A stretch of DNA of 64,000 nt from Hexactinellida sp. DTS-2022 (GCA_028753945.1 JAPNXP010000008.1:930001-994000); one strand, 5' to 3'. Positions 10,780 to 22,348 are shown, numbered from the stretch's first letter. Numbers and translations are program-made. The notes: generated from the sequence alone by a model not told the origin.

Positions 10780-13153
10780 TAAAATGAATAGGTCGCTAAC
10801 CAACTCTAGGTTTTATGAAAAAATATTGAACGTTTCAAGGATGATCTAAATTTAGCCAATTTTGGCTCTGAACAAGATACTGTTCACGAACTAGTCAATA
10901 GATACTATTCCAATTTAACCCAATTACTCGACTCTCATGCTCCTACATGTACTAAAACTTAGACCAGTCGCCCTTTCTGTAAGTGGTACACTGACGACCT
11001 AAGGATTAAAAAGCGAGAGGTAAGTAAACTTGAGATAAGGTACATTAAGACAAAGTCCTTGTATGATCTCGACAAATTTAAAGAGAAATATCTTATGTAT
11101 AATCGTCTACTACAAGTCTACACTCAATGAAAACAGAATTGTACCGTGATAAATTTGGAAATTGCGACGTCAGAAAACTATTTCACTTAGCAAAAGAACT
11201 ATCAACCCCTAATAAATGCCACATTCTCCCTAATTTTAACTCTAGTTCAATCACTAAACAAGCACTTGCAAATAAATTTGTTTAATTTTTCGAGAAGAAA
11301 TTGAAAATCTCCGGTAAGATCTTGACACATATTTGATAAGTGTATCCCACACTCCAGCTAGGATATGTTCAACTCAACTAAGCTATTTCAAGCCTTTGTG
11401 CGCAATTGAGATTGAAGAGCTATTTCGGAGATCTAAGACAAAATCATGTACTCTTGAGTCTTGACCCAGCACCCACATCAATTGTTAAAAGCTGTCTTGA
11501 CTGTCTGGTGGAACACATACAAATCATTGTAAATAGCTCGTATCAACAAGCTACATTTCCTCAAAATCTAAAGAATGCTATTATCTTTCCTTGTATACAA
11601 AAAATCTCTCTGGATCCTAATGTGCTATCAAACTATCGGCCTATAGCTAACCTACCCTTTCTCTCTAAAATTATTGAAAAAGCTACCGTTATACAATTGG
11701 AAAGCTACCTTTCTAGGAACAACCTATATCCATTAATGCAACAAGGGTATAGAAAGCACCACTCGATCGAGACAGTACTTATTAAACTCTTTAATGACTT
11801 AGGTTGTGCCCTCGATGAAGGACGGAACGCTATGTTAATTCTATTGGATTTGTCCAGCGCTTTTGATATGATTGATCACGGGTTATTAATTGAGCGCCTA
11901 CAAGTAAGGTTCGGCATTACAGGAAATGCCCTTATTTGGTTAAAATCGTACTTGTCCCAAAGACAACGGGACTGTTAGCATAAATCGTATTCATTCTAGC
12001 TCTTGCACTGTATTACGGGGTGTGCCCCAACGTTCAGTTTTAGGACCCCTACTCTTTAACCAATTTATTTCGCCGATAGGAGACATCATTAATGATCATC
12101 AACTATCAGTACTGTTATTTGCGGATGATACCCAACTGTACATATCTCTTAAGCCATCGCTATCAGAAGAATCCAAAATCCGTCTAGAAACCTGTTTGTC
12201 TACTCTGAGGAATTGGTTTATTTAAAATAAACTTAGCCATAATCCGAATAAGACTTAATTTCATATATTTTACTTACCAATCAAGACTACTTCATCCTAC
12301 ATTTCTAAATTATGTTCGGATCTTCTGTCATACATCCAGTAGACTCGGCTCTAAATCTTGGTGTTATTTGGGATAAACATCTACGGATGAAATCTCATAT
12401 AACTAGAATATCCAGTGTGGCATCAGTAGCATTAAGCCGGATTGGAGCTCTACACAATTACCTGGATAAATCTTCTGTTGAGCGATTAGTTCATGCATTC
12501 ATCTCCAGTCGAATAGATTACTGCAATTCCCTACTTTTTGGACTACAATCACAAGAACTGAATAGACTCCAGAGTATACAAAACGCTGCAGCTCGTTTAA
12601 TTTCTGGAGCTAAGAAGCGAGACCACATAACTCCAATACTCAAAAATTTACATTGGTTACCAGTCAGAGCTAGAATAGATTACAAAAACTATTGCTTATC
12701 ACGTTTAAAATCAATTGTGGCTGTTGTCCGACATACTTAAGTAAACTGATAACACTTCATCAAAGTAGTCATTATCTTCGGCCTACATCACGCACAAATT
12801 TACTATATCAACCTAGATCTAAGTTTAAGAAGTATGGCGATCGTACGTTCTCAAATGCTGCTCCGCGTTTGTGGAATTCACTTTCTGATCACGTAAGAAA
12901 TGCGCAAACCATAGAAACATTTAAAACGGTGTAAAAAAACATCTTTAAAAAAATAATTATTACTCTTAATCTTGATGTACTATCTATCTAATGCATATTG
13001 CTAACTAGATGCACTACATTTCTATTTCTGTAATGTATATTTTTGGACTGTTAACTTACGTACTATAATTCTATGTGTATCTTTTTGAACTGTAAACGCT
13101 TTGGGACACAAGTGTAAAGCGTCTAATTAATGTTATATTATATTATTATTATT
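10780..13153 (+). mobile_element. 5'-truncated CR1/L2-like LINE
   Basis: Non-LTR retrotransposon body with reverse transcriptase and a 3' tail of short ATT repeats (about 13130-13153). The sequence before the tail (GTAAACGCTTTGGGACACAAG, then AAAGCG) is the style of 3' end seen in CR1/L2-like LINEs. No endonuclease domain is recognisable, so the copy is 5'-truncated. The tail abuts a Helitron fragment at 13154. Confidence 0.75.
10790..12940 (+). pseudogene. LINE ORF2 reverse transcriptase, several stops and frameshifts
   Basis: Open pieces in changing frames cover the usual order. A pre-RT linker (about 10830-11130) is followed by RT at 11406-11978 with LSNYRPIANLPFLSKIIEK and LLDLSSAFDMIDH. 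A further RT piece at 12022-12225 has PQRSVLGPLLFN and the catalytic FADDTQLY. The thumb and C-terminal part (12312-12934) carry SSRIDYCNSLLFGL, LHWLPVRARIDYK and RTFSNAAPRLWNSLSDHV, which are typical of CR1/L2-type proteins. RT would copy the element's RNA at the insertion site. At least four breaks make this copy inactive. Confidence 0.85.
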
Positions 13154-13570
13154 AATGATGCGGACACGTTGGTCACACCAGATTGCCAATATTCTTACTC
13201 ATTGTCGCATGATGACGTAATCACTAAATTCACATTGTTAAATTTGACTATTTAGGCCTATTTAAGCTTTATAATCAATGTTAGAAGTGTATAAACAACA
13301 CATTAACCGCGAAGCGGTTGGTGCAGTGGCGGACACTAGGGGGGGCGAGGGGGGGGGCGGTCGCCCCCCCAATAATTTCGAAAGAATGAATTGATTGGGG
13401 GCACTGACTAAGAATACTGAAAGTGTGATGAGTCCCAACTATTTTCGCCCCCCCCAATATTTCGTCAAGTGACTAATTTCGCCCCCCCAATATTTCGTCA
13501 AGTGTCCGCCACTGGGTTGGTGTGTGGTTGTGTACTGCCGCGAAGCGACCTAGCAAGCAAAGCGCGCTAG
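13154..13570 (+). mobile_element. Nonautonomous Helitron, 3' half
   Basis: Matches the 3' half of the Helitron at 49784-50289, from ATTAATGATGCGGACACG to GCAAGCAAAGCGCGCTAG, ending in CTAG with T as the next base. Contains the palindrome ACCGCGAAGCGGT. The 5' half is absent and LINE sequence sits in its place. Interrupted by the hAT-type MITE at 13324-13514. Confidence 0.75.
13324..13514. mobile_element. hAT-type MITE with TSD GGTTGGTG
   Basis: The ends are a perfect 13-bp inverted repeat, CAGTGGCGGACAC and GTGTCCGCCACTG. The 8-bp duplication GGTTGGTG lies at 13316-13323 and 13515-13522. The interior has runs of G and C and a repeated TTTCGCCCCCCCAATATTTC unit. The site is inside a Helitron and the empty site can be read from other Helitron copies. 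Confidence 0.9.
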
Positions 13571-13809
13571 TAGTTAATGAGTTTAACACCTCCATAAAAA
13601 TATAAATTCAAATGTTTTAATATTTTATTATACCCAACATATGGATTTATGTAAACATCCATTTTGAAGCATCTACCAATGTTAGGAGCGCCTGCAATTT
13701 ACCGACTTCTGAGCAGTGTTTGCCAGAAAAGACCACCCCGGAAAAAAACCCCTGGAAAAGGGCAGTAAATTTGGAAAAAACCACTTATGACCTCATATGG
13801 CAACACTAT
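13571..13809. other. No gene; small hAT-like fragment
   Basis: At 13714-13790 a short stretch (GCAGTGTTTGCCAGAAAAG) resembles, in reverse, 22820-22905. Both look like remains of a hAT-type MITE. Nothing else recognised. Confidence 0.45.
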
Positions 13810-15340
13810 AGGCCTGTTGCATGATATTTTGAGACGCGTGAGATTTTGAGACGCCTATTTGATACACTCTATACACCATGGATGTGCTATTAGAAATTAT
13901 ACAGTGATATTCTGAGACACTATAAAAGGAAATTTTGGCTTATTACTGTGCCGACTATACTATAGTATAGTGGCCCAGTATTGGAATCACTGCCTTGGTA
14001 TATTTTTTATCCGTATCCTCTCCTCAGAACAGAGTTATATTTACTAAGAACTGGAATTTTCAGGATATGTGTCTCATGGGTTACAGATGTGCACCTGGGG
14101 TCAGGATTTTTGCTTACATTTTTTTGGACACATTTTTGCACCTGTTTAATATTGAAACAGGAACAATAAATAGTACCCGAAAATTAAATTTATAGGCATT
14201 CGATAGAGAATTAAATTCTACACCTTTTCACAGTGCACGAATTTTTAAATTGGGTTTCGTTTGTGCCACAATTGAGTTTCAAGTTTCCTTTGTTTACTAA
14301 CACTTCAGTTCAATTGAAAGTGTTAAATCTAATTCTATTGTTTCAACTCGTTATTATTATATTGATTCAACTTGTGAGATCGAGTAGGCTTCTATTTTCC
14401 AATTGAAAAAAAAGATTATATATTTCACAACAACGACAGATTAAGTGATTATATTTACTTCTGCGAGAATATTATTGAACTGTTAATATACTGACGTAAT
14501 TAATTATAATTAATTCAGTCAGTATATTACTTATATAGATGCTTATAATTAGTTTATTAGGGGTTATCGAGAGTGCGGAATTGAAATTTGATAACCAAAT
14601 AATTAATTAATTATTCATGACAAAATAATTTAACTTAATAATTGTAAGTTTACATTGAAATTGGTGTTAAATTATAAATAATAGTAATTATTATTTATAC
14701 TAATTAATTAAATATCAGAAATCTCAGAAATCAAATAAGATAGAAACAAACTTCCAAATTATCAATTGATCCTTATGCCACGTAACACCTCTACAAATGG
14801 GTCTTGACACCTTGAGGTGGTGATGACATCGTTAAAAAAATGTGTTTTTACAATTTTGTTAATTCGATATTTAAAATGGGTTAGTTGATGTTGGGTGATG
14901 ACCCAACACTCACATAAAAAATGCGGAGTCATCAGCTATTATATTCTACTCAAACTTGAATATCTCTAAAATGAAGTGAACTAAATGGAAACTTCCACCA
15001 CTCTAAGGGTCGATGCCTTCTGTAACACCTTTTTGAAATAATTTAACACCTTCATAGTGATGATGACATGGCGAAAAAAAATCCAAAATTGCAGCTGTGC
15101 CGACAGCATGTTCCTTTGGAGGCACTATCAATAAGCCACCACCAAAATATAGTGCCACCAAAGGGACATGCGTCGGCACAGCTGCAATTTTGGATTTTTT
15201 TTTTACTTTTAAAATGAATTTACAATTTTGAGACGCTAGTAAAGATCAACCAGAGACACAGATGTGCTATTATATATTGTTTTGAGACGCTGGTATATAA
15301 CAATTTCTGCCTTGATTACCTGTTTTGAACGTCTCACTAT
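13810..15340. mobile_element. Harbinger-like MITE halves surrounding an R1 copy
   Basis: 13810-13944 begins GGCCTGTTGCATGATATTTT and matches, inverted, the MITE ending at 22636. Sequence of the same family (GAGACGC, GATGTGCTATTA) resumes at 15220-15310, after the R1 copy at 13945-15207. This suggests R1 inserted into the MITE. The terminus resembles PIF/Harbinger termini; I could not establish a 3-bp TSD. Confidence 0.5.
13945..15207 (+). repeat. R1 repeat, most complete single copy (about 1.26 kb)
   Basis: Starts with TTACTGTGCCGACTATACTA and its palindrome, and ends with the hairpin module at 15080-15200 (GCAGCTGTGCCGACAGCATG ... GTCGGCACAGCTGC). Matches 59400-60540 and 58800-59398. It has no supported coding region: the two overlapping open frames at 13981-14195 are short and not conserved at 59617. 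Class unknown. Confidence 0.6.
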
Positions 15341-16830
15341 ATTTTATATTCTATCTGCAAAATGTATCCCTTTTAAATTAACTTAAATTACTGATAATTA
15401 TAGCAAGTTAAACCAGTAACCCAATTTCCAATGTATATCTGATTTGACTAGTTTTCCTAATCTAATAATTTCCCAATTCACCATATGGTTATAATACTAA
15501 TAATTGAAGGGACACAACTTTAATTAATTAAAAACAAAAACAACTATTACCAACAGAATAAATATACTAAATTAATTTAAAAGAAACATAATAATAAATA
15601 CATAAACTAAATAAAAACTCAACATATAAAAAATTAATTTCACGCTGGTTCCGCCTTTGAATCGACCAAAGTTGGAAATGTTCAAATTTTTACAGACACT
15701 GCGGAAGGATGGTATCTATCGAGGGGACTTGGGTTTTCATCGATCCGATCATTATTTCCAGAGTTATGACTGTTTTAGTATAGCAGCTTTTAATATTAAA
15801 ACGCGGTTTTATAACTCCAAAGGTGTTGCCCACGTTAAAATAAGTATTTATTGCATTTACAACGTTTCAATATTCAGACATATGATAGTCTGACAAAATT
15901 TTTGCACAACTCAACAAAGATTTTTACATAAAAGTGGAAATTGCAAAAGTTATAGCCCTTCGGCGGTCTTCAGGGTACGGATTCTTGACTAATTTGTAAC
16001 TCAGAGAGGAAAAGAGATAAATTAAAATTTGACTAGTGAAAAATGATCAGCATACATGGTTTCCCATATGTAAATAATACATTTTGTGAGCCTAGGACGC
16101 CCAGTTTTCGAAATTGCCCTATATGGTAGTGTGAATGTGACCAATTTTGATGACACATGCAAATTTGTATCTCCTAAACGGGAGACTCTAGAGCTTAGCT
16201 CTAAATTACTAATCACATTGATATATCATCTCGAAATAATTGCAAAGTCAAAAATCAGTCAAAACCAAATGGTTACTTTGCCATAAACTTTGAATGCCCA
16301 TATATGGAGGTGTCATGTGACCATCAAGGAGAGACAATCCAAATTCAAAAGTGAACTTGAGCTTAGTTCTAACTTTCAGACACTATCAGTGATTGAATTC
16401 CAGCGAGATGGCCGATTATAATTCCTACCCGAATCAATATTCTTCCCTTCAGACGTGTCGAAAATCCTCTCTGCCACCTGAATACCACCATATCTAATTA
16501 TGGCATGCCACAATTTTAAAGCTTAGTTTGGAAACTTTTTGAAGTTATAACGCTGAGATTTGGAATATAGCACAATAATAAGTAAACTTAGACCTGTTAC
16601 AGTTCGGATTTCCGAATTCGTCCTTATTTTACAAACCTGGGCCCTTTGGGAGCAAAAAAGTGGCCCAAATGTGGAAAACCGTCCGTTTTTTCATAAATCC
16701 AGCAATTCCGACGGAAAAATTTGACTTTTTAATATTAGGACCTTCCTAGAGTAAATCAAGGGGAAATGGAAGAATGGATTTAACCGATTCTAATTGTTGT
16801 AATCTTTATCAATTCTTTAAAATTAAGCTT
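15341..16830. other. No gene; contains a diverged repeat shared with 36600-37020
   Basis: 15341-15950 has nothing recognised. At 16080-16420 blocks such as CCAATTTTGATGAC, TTAGCTCTAAATT and CTAATCACAT recur at 36690-36780 and 36900-36960, defining a diverged repeat. No transposase or ends were identified. Confidence 0.5.
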
Positions 16831-16837
16831 TTAGTAC

Positions 16838-16960
16838 TGTTGTATGACAGTTTACTACCATGACAGACTTACTACCTGTATTACTAGTACCATGGATGTT
16901 CTCTATCCATGACAGATTTACTACCTTACATGACAGAATTACTACCCTTTGATCATGACT
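16838..16960. repeat. Fragment related to the 54491-54682 MITE
   Basis: Contains CTGTTGTATGACAGTTTACT and repeated CATGACAGA(T/C)TTACTACC blocks. These match the termini and interior of the Harbinger-like MITE at 54491. Boundaries are not clear. Confidence 0.5.
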
Positions 16961-17574
16961 TGACTATTACTATGCACTTTTAATGGTTTCTTTCTTTTTC
17001 TTTCTTCTAATTGACTAAATACAAACAGCATGTATTCAATATAGGAAGTATTTACTTGTATCTTTTAAAAATTTTATTGAATTTGACTTGCTCAATCATC
17101 TATATAATTGACATTTCCACATCCGCCTTCCCCGTATTCATTATATACTAGGTTAATTAATATGTAAAGCATTGTGAACGGTATAGATAATTATTCTAAC
17201 ATCGGAGATACGACCTTTTAATGGATTTACAATACATAACCTATTGGGAATCTGAGAATATATTAGCTGTCAAAAACCGTATCGCTCTACAGCCTCTACT
17301 CAATGATCATTGCATTGCTGAAGCCGTCTGTGTAAAAAAAAGTTGTAGTACGACAATGTATCCTGTCAATAACTTCACAAAGTTGATAGCCTGAGGCTGG
17401 CATTTTAAAATTTCGTCTCGCGAATTTTGTTGAGTTTCAATAAATCGCTCGGCAAAATCACATGGGAAAGAAATTCACAAGCTTTGAATATTCAGAGATA
17501 TTCATTATTGTAATGTAATTTCTTGAATCAAGACTATAATTTGTGTACTTTCTCAAAGAGCATCCTTATATGTA
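16961..17574. other. No gene recognised
   Basis: AT-rich sequence without coding signature or repeat that I can place. The remaining 3' part of the integrase gene interrupted at 20815 was looked for here on the minus strand and not found. Confidence 0.5.
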
Positions 17575-17604
17575 GACCGTCTAGAAATAGACGGTCTATA
17601 AAAT
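17575..17604. repeat. Perfect hairpin beside the PLE end
   Basis: TAGACCGTCT and AGACGGTCTA are separated by 6 nt, forming a 10-bp stem. It lies just beyond the candidate ribozyme of the Penelope-like element and may mark or lie near its end. Confidence 0.5.
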
Positions 17605-17659
17605 CCCATACAAATAAGCCAAAAATTTGTTTAATAGATAAGCAAAAGAACAGAAATGA

Positions 17660-17730
17660 ATTGGTAAAACAAGTAACTTAAGATACTTTCGAGCCTTTTT
17701 ATAGCTCTCTTCAGGTTGAGTTGTTGAATT
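17660..17730 (-). ncRNA. Candidate type-I hammerhead ribozyme in PLE terminal region
   Basis: On the minus strand the conserved core is present in order: CTGAAGA (17714-17708), a stem-loop GAGC/GCTC with a 9-nt loop, then GAAA (17690-17687). After a short stem III (GTA/TAC closing a TCTTAAGT loop) come U16.1 and H17 (T, T at 17672-17671) and GTT pairing with AAC before the core for stem I. Self-cleavage would fall between 17671 and 17670. Hammerhead motifs with very short stem III are known in PLE terminal repeats and are thought to work as dimers; the palindromic CTTAAG loop fits this. No second copy was found upstream. Confidence 0.6.
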
Positions 17731-18252
17731 GTTTATTGTTTGCAGTTTGTGCCGTTAGGTTGCTTCTAGCAATTTGTGAATGTACTTTGTATTGTTTTGT
17801 CTTGTCAGGGAGTGGTCTGTAAATGGTTCTATTGTTCGTGGGTTTGTTTGTTTATTTGTATCGCGTTGTGGAATGTGCTTGGTTATGTTAAGAATTTAGT
17901 GGATGTTGCTAAGGGAGTTTTGGAGGAATGTTGCTTTGTCGTTATGGGAGTTGTTTGGAGGAATGTTGCTTTGCTGTGTGTTTATTTGCTTAATTGTATT
18001 TGCTTGTGTGGAGTGTTTAGTTCTTTTTTATTATTGAAATTTGTTACATTTGAGAGTTAGGTCTTTATTGTTGTTTAGCTTTAGTTCTACTCACTTTAAA
18101 ATTAATTATGTAGCTGTTCAGGGTTTTACTTCAGGTTACAATTAGGTCACTTAAAAAGATAGAGTTTTTTTATAACTATTTTTTGTTATAATTAGGTTTT
18201 TCCTAGAAGGAGTTTTGCTGCTATGATGCTAGCTTGCGTTTTTAAGTTTCGG

Positions 18253-20255
18253 TTATTTCCGGGGGGGGGTTGGTGGCTCCGGGGTTTCGTGTTTATAAAA
18301 AAGTTGTAATGATTTTGGACTATGCATGATACAACCTGGTGATTTCTCTTTTATTTTCTTCTCCCAGGACGTTTGTTTATCAGTGTTTCCCTTTAGTGGC
18401 GGATTGTATGTTGCTGGGAATGTTGCGAGGACTTCCCACAGGACATCTTCTCGTTCTAGGTGTAGTCTGATTCGGTCGAGTCGTCCTGTTGTTGCGAGGT
18501 CGCCTTTAGCCATGTTAGTGTGGTGCATGTAGAAGTGTTTTGGCTCGCTCGCGTTTTTGTGATGCAGGAGGTAGAGGCATCTTATACGTGTGCACGGGGT
18601 CACTGGGATGGAGATGGTTGCTTCAAAGGATGATTCGTATCTTGAGCAGTTTAGGCAGTTTTCGTTTGCGCATTTGTGTACGTTATGAGTGGTCTCCCTT
18701 AGGGGTGCTGTGTAGCTAAGGAGTCCTTTGAGTGGTGCAAGGGGGATTATAGGGATTAATTTGAAGTCGTGCTTAGCTAGGGGTTTCAACTGCTTCATTG
18801 TGGGCCGTGTGTCGCTATACGTGTATTTTATGCTGGGTACGTAGGGTTGTACATTTTTAATTGATTTGCAGGGAAAGTTCGCAATTTCTGTGAGGTTTTT
18901 TACTACCTCATTTAATGGATGGCCGAGACGGTGTAGGGCGGGTAGGTATTTACTTAACAGGTGTTTTAATGTTATAGAGGGGTTCGTACCTATTTGCGTT
19001 GCCCTAAAGGCTGAGCCGTAATAAGTTATTTCGCATAGCTTCCTGCTGGGATGGTGGGAGTGTGGGTGCAGGGGGACGCATTGTCGGAAGGCTTGTGTAA
19101 AGGGGGAGAACAGCTTCGTTTCGGGATCGTATTTGGCGTCCTGTGTAGTATTCATCTCGGTATGCTTTAGTACGAAGGGTTCGAGGGGTAGATTGTCTAT
19201 GGGGTATGTGGACGCTACGTCGTCGAAGTATAAAGTTAGTGTTTGTCCAAGGGGCTGCTCGTAGTTGCGCAGTAAGTATGCTGTCGTCATTCGGGCTAGT
19301 TCGGGCGCTAGTGGAAGTCCCATCGGAATGCCCTTTGCTCCCATGTCGTAAAAGTTTATCCCGTCCGTAACGTAGTTAAATTTAAGTAGGTGGAATAGTA
19401 ATTTGTGTTCCTTTTGTTTGCTCGGGTGGTAGTGGCTGAAGGCTTCTAGTATTAGGGGGTGGGGGGTCGAGGGGTAGAAGGCCTCTATGTCTCCAGTGTA
19501 TATATTGTCGGGTTGTCCTACTCGTTGTAATTTATCAATAGTTTCGAAGATGTCTTTTGTTAGGAAGGGGGAGTTCTCGATTATCGGGGTTATATGTTTG
19601 CTTAGGTATTGAGATGTTAGTGTTGTTATTGAGCTCTTATGATTAACGACGGGGCGCGATATTTTAACTAGTGTTTTTGCTCCTAGGTTGTATGCATGTA
19701 TTTCAGTAAACTTTGTTGTTGTAGTAATGAATGCAGGTTTATGAGTTTTAATTTTGAAATAAAATGTGGGGATTCTATCGTCCGTGTTTGTAATTCGTGT
19801 GTATTTATTTACGTTTAGGAGGCTTAGTTTTAATTTGTCTAGTGTGCTTATAATGTCATCTATACTAATTAAGTTTGCATTACCTTGCAAGTATTCGGTG
19901 TATAGTTGTTGTAGTGTTGTGCTGTCGATAAGTAGGAGGCCAGGGCCTTTGTCACAGGAGACGATGCTAAGATTTTCCTTTTTTAGTGCTGTCTTAAGTT
20001 CGTTAACAGTTTGTTGTATTTGTTGTAGGTTGTTTGTCTTTTAGAGTCCGTTAAAAAGTGTGTCAGTGGAGGGGTGTTTGTTGTTAGGTTAAGTAAATGG
20101 TCGAAGGGTGAAAGGAAGGGTTGGGGGTTTGACTTCTGCTGGGGTTGGAACGTGATGCCGTATTCCAGGATTTGTTGGAGTGTTAATGCTGTGTGGATAT
20201 TTGCTGTTACTGGAACGAAAATTGGTGGGGGTTTGTAGTCCCACTCGGTAGGCAT
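18253..20255 (-). pseudogene. PLE reverse transcriptase, one frameshift near 20040
   Basis: The RT copies the element's RNA. The N-terminal segment (20255-19983) has LTLQQILEYGITFQP, the usual PLE start region. The second frame runs from about 20040 to 18253 and begins with the PLE-type SCDKGPGLLLID motif. RT motifs follow: YTGDIEAFYPSTP, then GIPMGLPLAPELARM, then the catalytic LYFDDVAS. After the thumb comes a Cys cluster (CANENCLNCSRY) and a region with CTRIRCLYLLHH...FYMHH, where PLEs carry a GIY-YIG nuclease. That motif is too diverged here to call. The single break near 20040 could be a real frameshift or a boundary between proteins, so activity is uncertain. About 545 aa are intact in the main frame. 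Confidence 0.75.
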
Positions 20256-20281
20256 TGGCAGTGGCGGTTCTATGTTTTTAA

Positions 20282-20701
20282 CTATATATTACTATATTGA
20301 CTTATCGTTCTATGATGCTCTAATGATTTAAGTTGTGGTGTTGTCTGTTCGTCACAAGTGTCGCAAGTGTGATTTATATAAGTGTCGGTTTGGAGGGAGG
20401 CAGGAATGGCACTTAGACCTGACTCCCTTAAAAAAAAAGGGGTGAATTTGGCGCGTGGGTTGTCGGCGAGTTTGCATTTGAGAGTGACTTCATCAGCTCG
20501 CCAGAGGGAGATTTGAGGGTGAGTGGGGTGGTTGCATGTGTGGTTATAGCATGCTGGAGTTTTGTGGGGAGGACAGTTGCGGGGGTCGGCTCTGCAGAAG
20601 CGGTGAAAGCGTTCGGTTGCAGGCGTGCGAGTACGTCCGCATTTAGCACATAGGTTGTGCTGTTTGCAGGCTGTGACTACGGCCTTGCTGACTGCAGCCA
20701 T
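20282..20701 (-). CDS. PLE-associated Cys/His-rich upstream ORF
   Basis: 139 residues from ATG at 20701; the open frame continues upstream to about 20815 without another clear start. It contains CAKCGR, a cluster of further Cys and His residues (CRADPRNC, CYNHTCNH) and CDTCDEQ, suggesting zinc binding. It lies directly upstream of the RT frame on the same strand. I do not recognise the family; it could be a separate ORF1 or the N-terminal part of a longer PLE polyprotein broken by frameshift. Confidence 0.5.
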   Translation of the reverse strand: MAAVSKAVVTACKQHNLCAKCGRTRTPATERFHRFCRADPRNCPPHKTPACYNHTCNHPTHPQISLWRADEVTLKCKLADNPRAKFTPFFLRESGLSAIPASLQTDTYINHTCDTCDEQTTPQLKSLEHHRTISQYSNI

Positions 20702-20815
20702 TTGTTCGCTAGTGATCTTGTTGGGAGCAGCTTGTTGGAAGGCCGTCCGTTTGTCTTCCTGCAGGGAGAGGGGGCATCCGGCTGATTCCTGGTGGTTTGG
20801 AATGCCTTGAGTTAG

Positions 20816-22215
20816 AGTCTATAGCCAATTTCTGATTGAATTCCTTAAATATCTGTTAAATTTAATAAATAAATACAAATAACAATACTCTAATGTTAGT
20901 GTCTAAAATTAGATAACACAATCTAGCAAACAGTATTACAATATACTACTCACACTGCTTGTGAACTCTTTCCCCTGGTCGTGCTGGATAATATCAGGTA
21001 ATCCCATATCGAGATAGATGTCCTTCAGATTCTGGATAACTTCTTGTGAAGTCTTAGTCTTGAGAGGGCGTACTGCAACATATTTGCTCAGATAGCATAC
21101 AGTGACTAGAATGTGTTTATAGCCGTCTTCACTCTCAGGGAGGTCGCAAATAAGGTCCATTCCTATATGTCTCCACGTTTTAGACGGAGGTGGTATAGGT
21201 TGGAGTTTCTTTTGCGGTTGAGGTGGCAAGGCCGCTGTCATCTGACAAATATGGCAAGTCTTTACCTTGATAATATAAGAAAGCCATTACTAGTGTATAA
21301 TTTAATACGACTATGTTACATAGCTAAGTGAATAGTTTCTAATCATTAGGAATTTGCGATTATTTTCCACTGAGATACAGGTACAGTTCCTTTTATGTCA
21401 GTTGTCCCATAAGTAGCACGTGACATAGACACAGATGCTACTTCATGGTTATTGGATAAACATGACTTAAAATCATAATGTTATGATATTAAGAAATATA
21501 TTACAAGATAAAGTCATTTGAGAGTAGTTTAATTCAGCAGGCTTTATTACGCAAACGAGAAGTATATTGTAATTAACAGGAATAAAAATTATGTTCAAAT
21601 AGTTTTGGTGGCTTAGTATACACTAAGTTATAATGCATCATACCCTTTAAAAGGATTCAAAATTAAAATAGCCCAATTGAAAAATAAAAATGTTCAATTG
21701 AAACGAGATTGGTAGGTAAATCTTACAAGCTATGAACAAATTACAGAAGTAGTCCGGCCAATGACCGAACCACGTGCTACCTAGGAAAGTATACCGATTA
21801 ATTACACTCACATATTCTTTAACGTCTTGGGAAACGCCTGCCCATGTGTATCTTTGCTGAACTGAATGTAGGGTCGTGTTTATTCCGGGATGACCGACTT
21901 CGTCATGGAACTTCTCATAGATGTTGTCCAACTCAGACTGTAATGGAACTGCCAAATCTGTCTCTGTGCCTTCCAGTTTTACTCTCTAAGGGCCGGGGAC
22001 AATTAAATTAAATCATGGAATATATAAAAATGGTCTGGGGAATAAGGAAGTCAATATTACCTTGAAAAGTCTGTTGGAATCTCCAATAAAATAGGAAGAC
22101 AATCTTCTTTTGTAGTTCCATTTTGTCTGACGTGAAGCTTGAGATGCTTCAGGATATTTTTCTTCACGAAGAAAGTGAATGATTTCGTCATATTCATTTG
22201 GATTAATTTCGAAAT
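20816..22215 (-). pseudogene. Ginger/GIN1-like integrase gene, at least four exons, cut by PLE
   Basis: A spliced minus-strand gene. Exon A (about 22215-22061) encodes a basic helix region with NEYDEIIHFLREEKYP. Exon B (21985-21812) carries the first half of the integrase zinc site (HDEVGHPGINTT, then RYTWAGVSQDVKEY). Exon C (21265-20954) opens with VKTCHICQ, completing the HHCC finger, and continues into the catalytic core with D in HIGMDLICDLP and D in IIQHDQGKEF. Exon D starts at 20852 (IFKEFNQKLAID) and stops at the PLE. The introns (75, 546 and 101 bp) all have GT/AG ends and lie between codons. The catalytic Glu should follow in exon D and is not found. Either a domesticated GIN-like gene or a Ginger DNA transposon; the start is not seen. 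Confidence 0.75.
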
Positions 22216-22348
22216 AAGAATAGGTTTGTTTGTTTGTTAGTTTGTTGTAAATGAATAAGACAATTAATGCATATATTAAGTTTCTAATATAGTAATTTGA
22301 TAATAGTATAGGATTTATCTATATTATGATATGAAAATCATAGTATTC

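Larger units (their letters stand above)
17605..20815 (-). mobile_element. Penelope-like retroelement (PLE)
   Basis: A minus-strand element with a Cys-rich upstream reading frame (20800-20282), an RT frame (20255-18253) and a T/G-rich downstream region on the plus-strand view. The candidate hammerhead ribozyme at 17664-17730 lies in the downstream terminal region. The coding part is visibly richer in G and C than its surroundings. On the upstream side it abuts coding sequence of an integrase-like gene at about 20815, so it probably inserted into that exon. Exact ends are uncertain. Confidence 0.75.

Noticed and set aside
17776..18060. 94-residue hydrophobic Cys/Val-rich open frame on the plus strand
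   Set aside because: The region is T/G-rich terminal DNA of the PLE; composition explains the frame, and it is antisense to the element.
20470..20500. Second hammerhead-like CTGATGA on the minus strand
   Set aside because: No GAAA follows after a closable stem; it lies in the PLE Cys-rich coding frame (WRADEV).
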